The notes beneath the pieces are model-generated. The model saw only the letters and a program-made list of their open reading frames with translations. It did no database searches and was not told where the DNA came from. Made by a program: the position numbers and the translations under genes. 64,000 bases of DNA from Luteibacter flocculans (GTDB lineage: Bacteria > Pseudomonadota > Gammaproteobacteria > Xanthomonadales > Rhodanobacteraceae), in NCBI RefSeq assembly GCF_023612255.1, contig NZ_CP063231.1, positions 1,408,001 through 1,472,000 of the forward strand, in the 5' to 3' direction. How positions within the stretch are numbered: the stretch's first letter is position 1; each line of letters opens with the position of its first letter. This document shows, piece by piece, positions 61,801 through 64,000 of the stretch.

Positions 61801-64000
61801 TGCTGTTGCAGATGCGCCATGGTCAGGTGGTGCCCTCGCTGCACTCGGCACGGCTTAATCCGCATATCGACTTTGCATCGAGTCCGTTCACGGTGAACCA
61901 GACGCTGCGGGCGTGGGAGGCGCCGGTCGTCGAGGGGCGTCGGGCGCCGCGGATGGCGGGCCTGTCGTCGTTCGGCGCGGGTGGCTCGAATGCGCACATG
62001 GTGGTGGAGGCGTACGAAGCGACCGCGATGGCGTTGCCGGACGGTCCGGTGGTGCTGGTGTTGTCCGGCCGTACCGCGGAGGCCCTGCGTGGTCGGGTGA
62101 GCGACCTGCTGACCTACCTGGAAGACCGCCCGGCGGCCCTGGCCTCGGTGGCGTGGACGCTGCAGATCGGTCGTGAGGCGATGAACGAGCGGCTGGCCTG
62201 CGTGGCCGCAGACGTGCCGGGTGCGATCGCGCAGTTGCGCGCGTACCTGGAAGGCGAAGAGATCGAAGGCCTGTTCGCCGGTCAGGCGCAGCAGCATCGG
62301 GAATCGGTGGCATGGTTTGCCGAAGACGCGGAGCTGCGTGAAGCGGTGGCGCGCTGGGCGAGTGCGGGACGGTTGGAACGTGTGGCGCAGGCCTGGGTGC
62401 GTGGGGTGGAGATTCCCTGGTCAGCGCTGCATGGCGGCCGGACACTGCCGAAGACCAGCCTGCCGACATACCCGTTTGCCCGCGAGCGCTATTGGTTGGA
62501 CCTGCCAAAGGCCGATATCGCACCGGGGGCATCGCGGCTGCATCCGTTGTTGCACGAGAACGTATCGGATCTGCGTGGGCAGCGTTTCCGCTCGCGCTTT
62601 GGCGAGGCGATCGGTGCGTGGGACGTGCTGGAAATGGCACGTGCCGCAGCCGTACGTGCGCTGGGTGTGGACGATGCCACACCGTTGGGTCTGTACGACG
62701 TGGCGTGGTTCGATACGCCGCGTCACGACGACGTGCTCGACGTGCAGGTGTGGCAGGACGACGACGGTGATGTCGTGCTTCAGGTGGTTCGCGCGGATGC
62801 CGATGCGTTGCTGATGCAGGGCGCGGTGCGCCTCGCGAACGACGACGTGGTGGCGAATGAGCCATCGCCAGACGACGTCCGCGTGTCCCTTGCACCTTTG
62901 CCAAACGCTGCTTCGTCCAATGCAGGCATCGTGCTGGGCGAGGCGCTGCTCGACGCCCTATTGGGTGCCGATGGCGAAACACATGCTGTGCTTACGCTCG
63001 ACACGGTACACATTCGTGCAAATGTGTCCGCGGGCGGAGTGGTGCACATACACCGTCGCGTTGGCGAGGGTGGCCTGATTGAATTCGATGCCGACGTTCG
63101 CGATGCGCGAGGCCACGTCGCGATCGTGTTGCGCGGTTTGGTGGCAGAGCGCAAGCAGGATGGCGGCACCGCGTCCCGTGACTTGCCGACGATCGATGGC
63201 TGCATCTTCGATGAACCGACGTCCGGCGTGATCCGTATTGCATTGGCGTCGGCGCAGTCATGGGACGCCGCGCTGGCCGCACTGGACGGCGTCGAGGACG
63301 TGAAGGCGGTGGTGCTGACAACGACGGCCCACGACAGCGACACCTCGCTGCCCGCCGATGCGTTTGCTGCCACGACGACCCGTTTGCGCAACGCGGCGTA
63401 TCCCGTTATCGCAGCATGCCTGGGCGACGCGATCGGCGCGTCATGGTGGCTGGCGTTGTCGTGCGATGCATTGGTGGTGTCGTCGGAGGGCCATTACGGT
63501 CTGGACGAGGCGTCGTGGAGTCTGGCGGGTGCGGTGCGTCGGCGGACGGGTGTGGTCGATGTCGCGGTGCGCCCCGGTGCCGCCTGGCAGGCGGCGGGTT
63601 GGAGCGGTCGCGTCGTGCCCGCGGCGCAGGTGGACGAGGAAGCGCTGTCGCTGGCTCGTGCGCTGGCCGAGAAGCCGGCCGACGCGCTGCGTCTGCTCAA
63701 GGCGCACCTGTGGCGTGGCGAGATGGACGCGCCTTTCGAGGTGTCCGCAGCCGTGGCCGATGCGCCGGCACTGGTCCGCGTGGATGCCCGCGAGGTGTCG
63801 GCGGTGCGCCGACAGCTAGACGAAGCGATCGCGCGTGGCGCGTCGTCGGTGGTGCTGTGGAGCGAGGTGGCGCCGTTCGAGGACGGCGTGGAAGCCAACG
63901 CCATCGCCTCGCTGTGCGCATGGCTGGCTGAGGCGCCGGTGCCCGTCGTGGCGGCATTGGGCGGCGATGCGCAGGGCGCGGCGTGGTTGGGCCTGCTTGC
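58890..64000 (+). CDS. Trans-AT polyketide synthase 3 (3' truncated): KR-ACP, KS-DH*-crotonase folds...
   Basis: At least 1703 aa, open to the right edge. ATG 58890 lies 4 bp after the PKS2 stop, so the two are coupled. A short N-terminal helix-rich docking piece (LSRQALAPIYADLAAGRISRAEAL, ends given) precedes KR ~231-480 (GGLGGLG, Tyr380) and ACP Ser531, which complete the last KS-DH of PKS2. Then KS from ~615 (Cys784, box DTMCSSS), a DH-like region from ~1218 that again lacks the catalytic His segment, and crotonase folds from ~1450 onward. This module is a near duplicate of the beta-branching module of PKS2, with long stretches identical at DNA level. A PksI-like ECH2 and a Trp-bearing ACP are expected just beyond the window. 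Confidence 0.93.
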   Translation, partial: MQDRNGSFPTTSLSRQALAPIYADLAAGRISRAEALDRIVALRRAPAAIRAPLVVASPMWSASSRGALVSRRWTERRVLLLDIGSATALTTLLPAGQVETLELPSAGDPPARYAALAAECLQRVQAMLASRPSGDVLFQVVVAEGDTEALQAGVAGLLRTATRENPRFKGQVVFVRGDATAAAIAQQLEQAQAHGDEAVMRFERGTQPMGLRWRPAPVSISVAPFPYREHGSYLITGGLGGLGRLFARDILSNTQHARVILTGRQASSGDSEPRLAALQAIGGQRVSYVSLDLDDAAQVQRLIDTQTRDGHRLHGILHAAGMTADSFILKKSADELANVLAPKVRGTWLLDRATRDLDLDFFALFSSVASVFGNVGQADYAAANGFLDEFATWRQKQVALGNRRGRTVSIAWPLWAEGGMRLPEAHDSAIAALTGDPLSTEDGLHAFRIALASPSPRCMVLAGDGAAAGLTDGTATAARSADGTRQDAEGDPAQWLDKARDVLRRVFASVLKIEATRLGWDTPLDRFGIDSIVAMRLTAEIEKEFGPQSKTLLFEYRSIDDLAHYLVASYPARLQALVSAGRQTRSRAAAPIVPARPVRTAAPVAVGAAPSRFEPIAIVGLSGRYPGARDLETFWANLRDGVDCVVEVPADRWDWRDYYSDDRTAAGRHYSRWGGFIEGVDEFDPQFFNIAPREARQIDPQERLFLQHAWMAIEDAGYTRAALSAGGDVGVYVGMMYSEYQLFAAEASVRGQRLGVAGSFASTANRVSFALDLHGPSMTLDTMCSSSLTAIHLACQDLRLGRTAMAIAGGVNVTIHPNKYLALSAGQFISSEGHCQSFGEGGDGYIPGEGVGAVVLKRLADAERDGDVIHGVIRGSALNHGGRTNGYTVPNPQAQAAAIERALSEAGVDVRRIGYVEAHGTGTRLGDPIEIAALSRAFGPAAEKGGCLIGSAKSNIGHCEAAAGIAGLTKVLLQMRHGQVVPSLHSARLNPHIDFASSPFTVNQTLRAWEAPVVEGRRAPRMAGLSSFGAGGSNAHMVVEAYEATAMALPDGPVVLVLSGRTAEALRGRVSDLLTYLEDRPAALASVAWTLQIGREAMNERLACVAADVPGAIAQLRAYLEGEEIEGLFAGQAQQHRESVAWFAEDAELREAVARWASAGRLERVAQAWVRGVEIPWSALHGGRTLPKTSLPTYPFARERYWLDLPKADIAPGASRLHPLLHENVSDLRGQRFRSRFGEAIGAWDVLEMARAAAVRALGVDDATPLGLYDVAWFDTPRHDDVLDVQVWQDDDGDVVLQVVRADADALLMQGAVRLANDDVVANEPSPDDVRVSLAPLPNAASSNAGIVLGEALLDALLGADGETHAVLTLDTVHIRANVSAGGVVHIHRRVGEGGLIEFDADVRDARGHVAIVLRGLVAERKQDGGTASRDLPTIDGCIFDEPTSGVIRIALASAQSWDAALAALDGVEDVKAVVLTTTAHDSDTSLPADAFAATTTRLRNAAYPVIAACLGDAIGASWWLALSCDALVVSSEGHYGLDEASWSLAGAVRRRTGVVDVAVRPGAAWQAAGWSGRVVPAAQVDEEALSLARALAEKPADALRLLKAHLWRGEMDAPFEVSAAVADAPALVRVDAREVSAVRRQLDEAIARGASSVVLWSEVAPFEDGVEANAIASLCAWLAEAPVPVVAALGGDAQGAAWLGLL
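61578..62091 (+). repeat. Direct repeat copy 1b (KS end of beta-branching module, PKS3)
   Basis: Partner of 51884-52397. After it the copies remain very alike to ~62768, then diverge (62770-63415) before the second near-perfect block begins. Confidence 0.88.
63516..64000 (+). repeat. Direct repeat copy 2b (crotonase folds, PKS3, cut by window edge)
   Basis: Partner of 54062-54546, apparently identical up to the last base of the window. Confidence 0.88.

Noticed and set aside
1-64000. tRNA, rRNA, CRISPR arrays, insertion sequences, phage or plasmid genes
   Set aside because: None recognised on reading both strands; the only long repeats are the duplicated PKS modules.

Overview
The window is high-GC DNA with dense, short-spaced genes and every feature of a gammaproteobacterium of the Xanthomonadales, most likely the Rhodanobacteraceae (Luteibacter/Dyella-like). 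The clues are TonB-dependent receptors of the Xanthomonas/Caulobacter type, secreted glycoside hydrolases, a REP-like palindrome and a FetAB-type iron exporter. The genus is an inference; no rRNA, tRNA, CRISPR array, IS element or phage gene was seen.

Left part (1-11851): a nutrient-uptake and catabolic block. It starts with the cut-off end of a kelch/SSS symporter fusion. It continues with a LysR regulator, a TonB-dependent receptor, a secreted serine hydrolase, a TIM-barrel/SUMF1-like fusion protein, a GH127-family glycosidase and a class III CoA-transferase. From 11852 to 15291 come housekeeping-type genes: a GT9 glycosyltransferase, the FetA/FetB pair and a secreted cupin. A 750-bp non-coding stretch with two LacI-type operator palindromes and a REP-like hairpin then leads to a second TonB receptor, a GH92 alpha-mannosidase and a GH2 enzyme (16042-23516). 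This looks like a mannoside or N-glycan utilisation unit, with a strong hairpin between the receptor and the enzymes.

Right part (23664-64000 and beyond): a trans-AT polyketide synthase cluster. MATE exporter, aldehyde dehydrogenase and an AT-like protein lie in tandem. The AT-like protein has Gln where malonyl-transferases have their carboxylate-binding Arg, so it is more likely a proofreading acyl hydrolase. A response regulator/histidine kinase pair follows, then two beta-branching cassette enzymes (a Cys-to-Ser decarboxylating KS and a PksH-like ECH1), a cytochrome P450 on the opposite strand and a free ACP. Three giant AT-less PKS genes follow; the last runs off the right edge.

Predicted domain order. 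PKS1: LPG-synthase/GNAT-like - tryptophanase-like PLP lyase - KS-DH-KR-ACP - KS-KR-ACP. PKS2: adaptor-GNAT-ACP - KS-DH-KR-ACP - KS-(degenerate DH)-three crotonase folds-ACP - KS-DH. PKS3: KR-ACP - KS-(degenerate DH)-crotonase folds, continuing out of the window. The crotonase module of PKS2 ends in a PksI-like ECH2 domain, has no KR, and its ACP carries the Trp six residues after the phosphopantetheine Ser that marks beta-branching ACPs. The PKS3 module is a near copy of it, with stretches of about 500 bp that look identical or nearly so. The product should therefore carry two beta-branches. The HMG synthase, the real malonyl AT and any thioesterase were not found and are presumably outside the window.

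The least familiar element is the N-terminus of PKS1, an aminoacyl-transferase-like fold fused to a beta-eliminating lyase and preceded by a free ACP. It may be an unusual loading system that draws on an amino acid.
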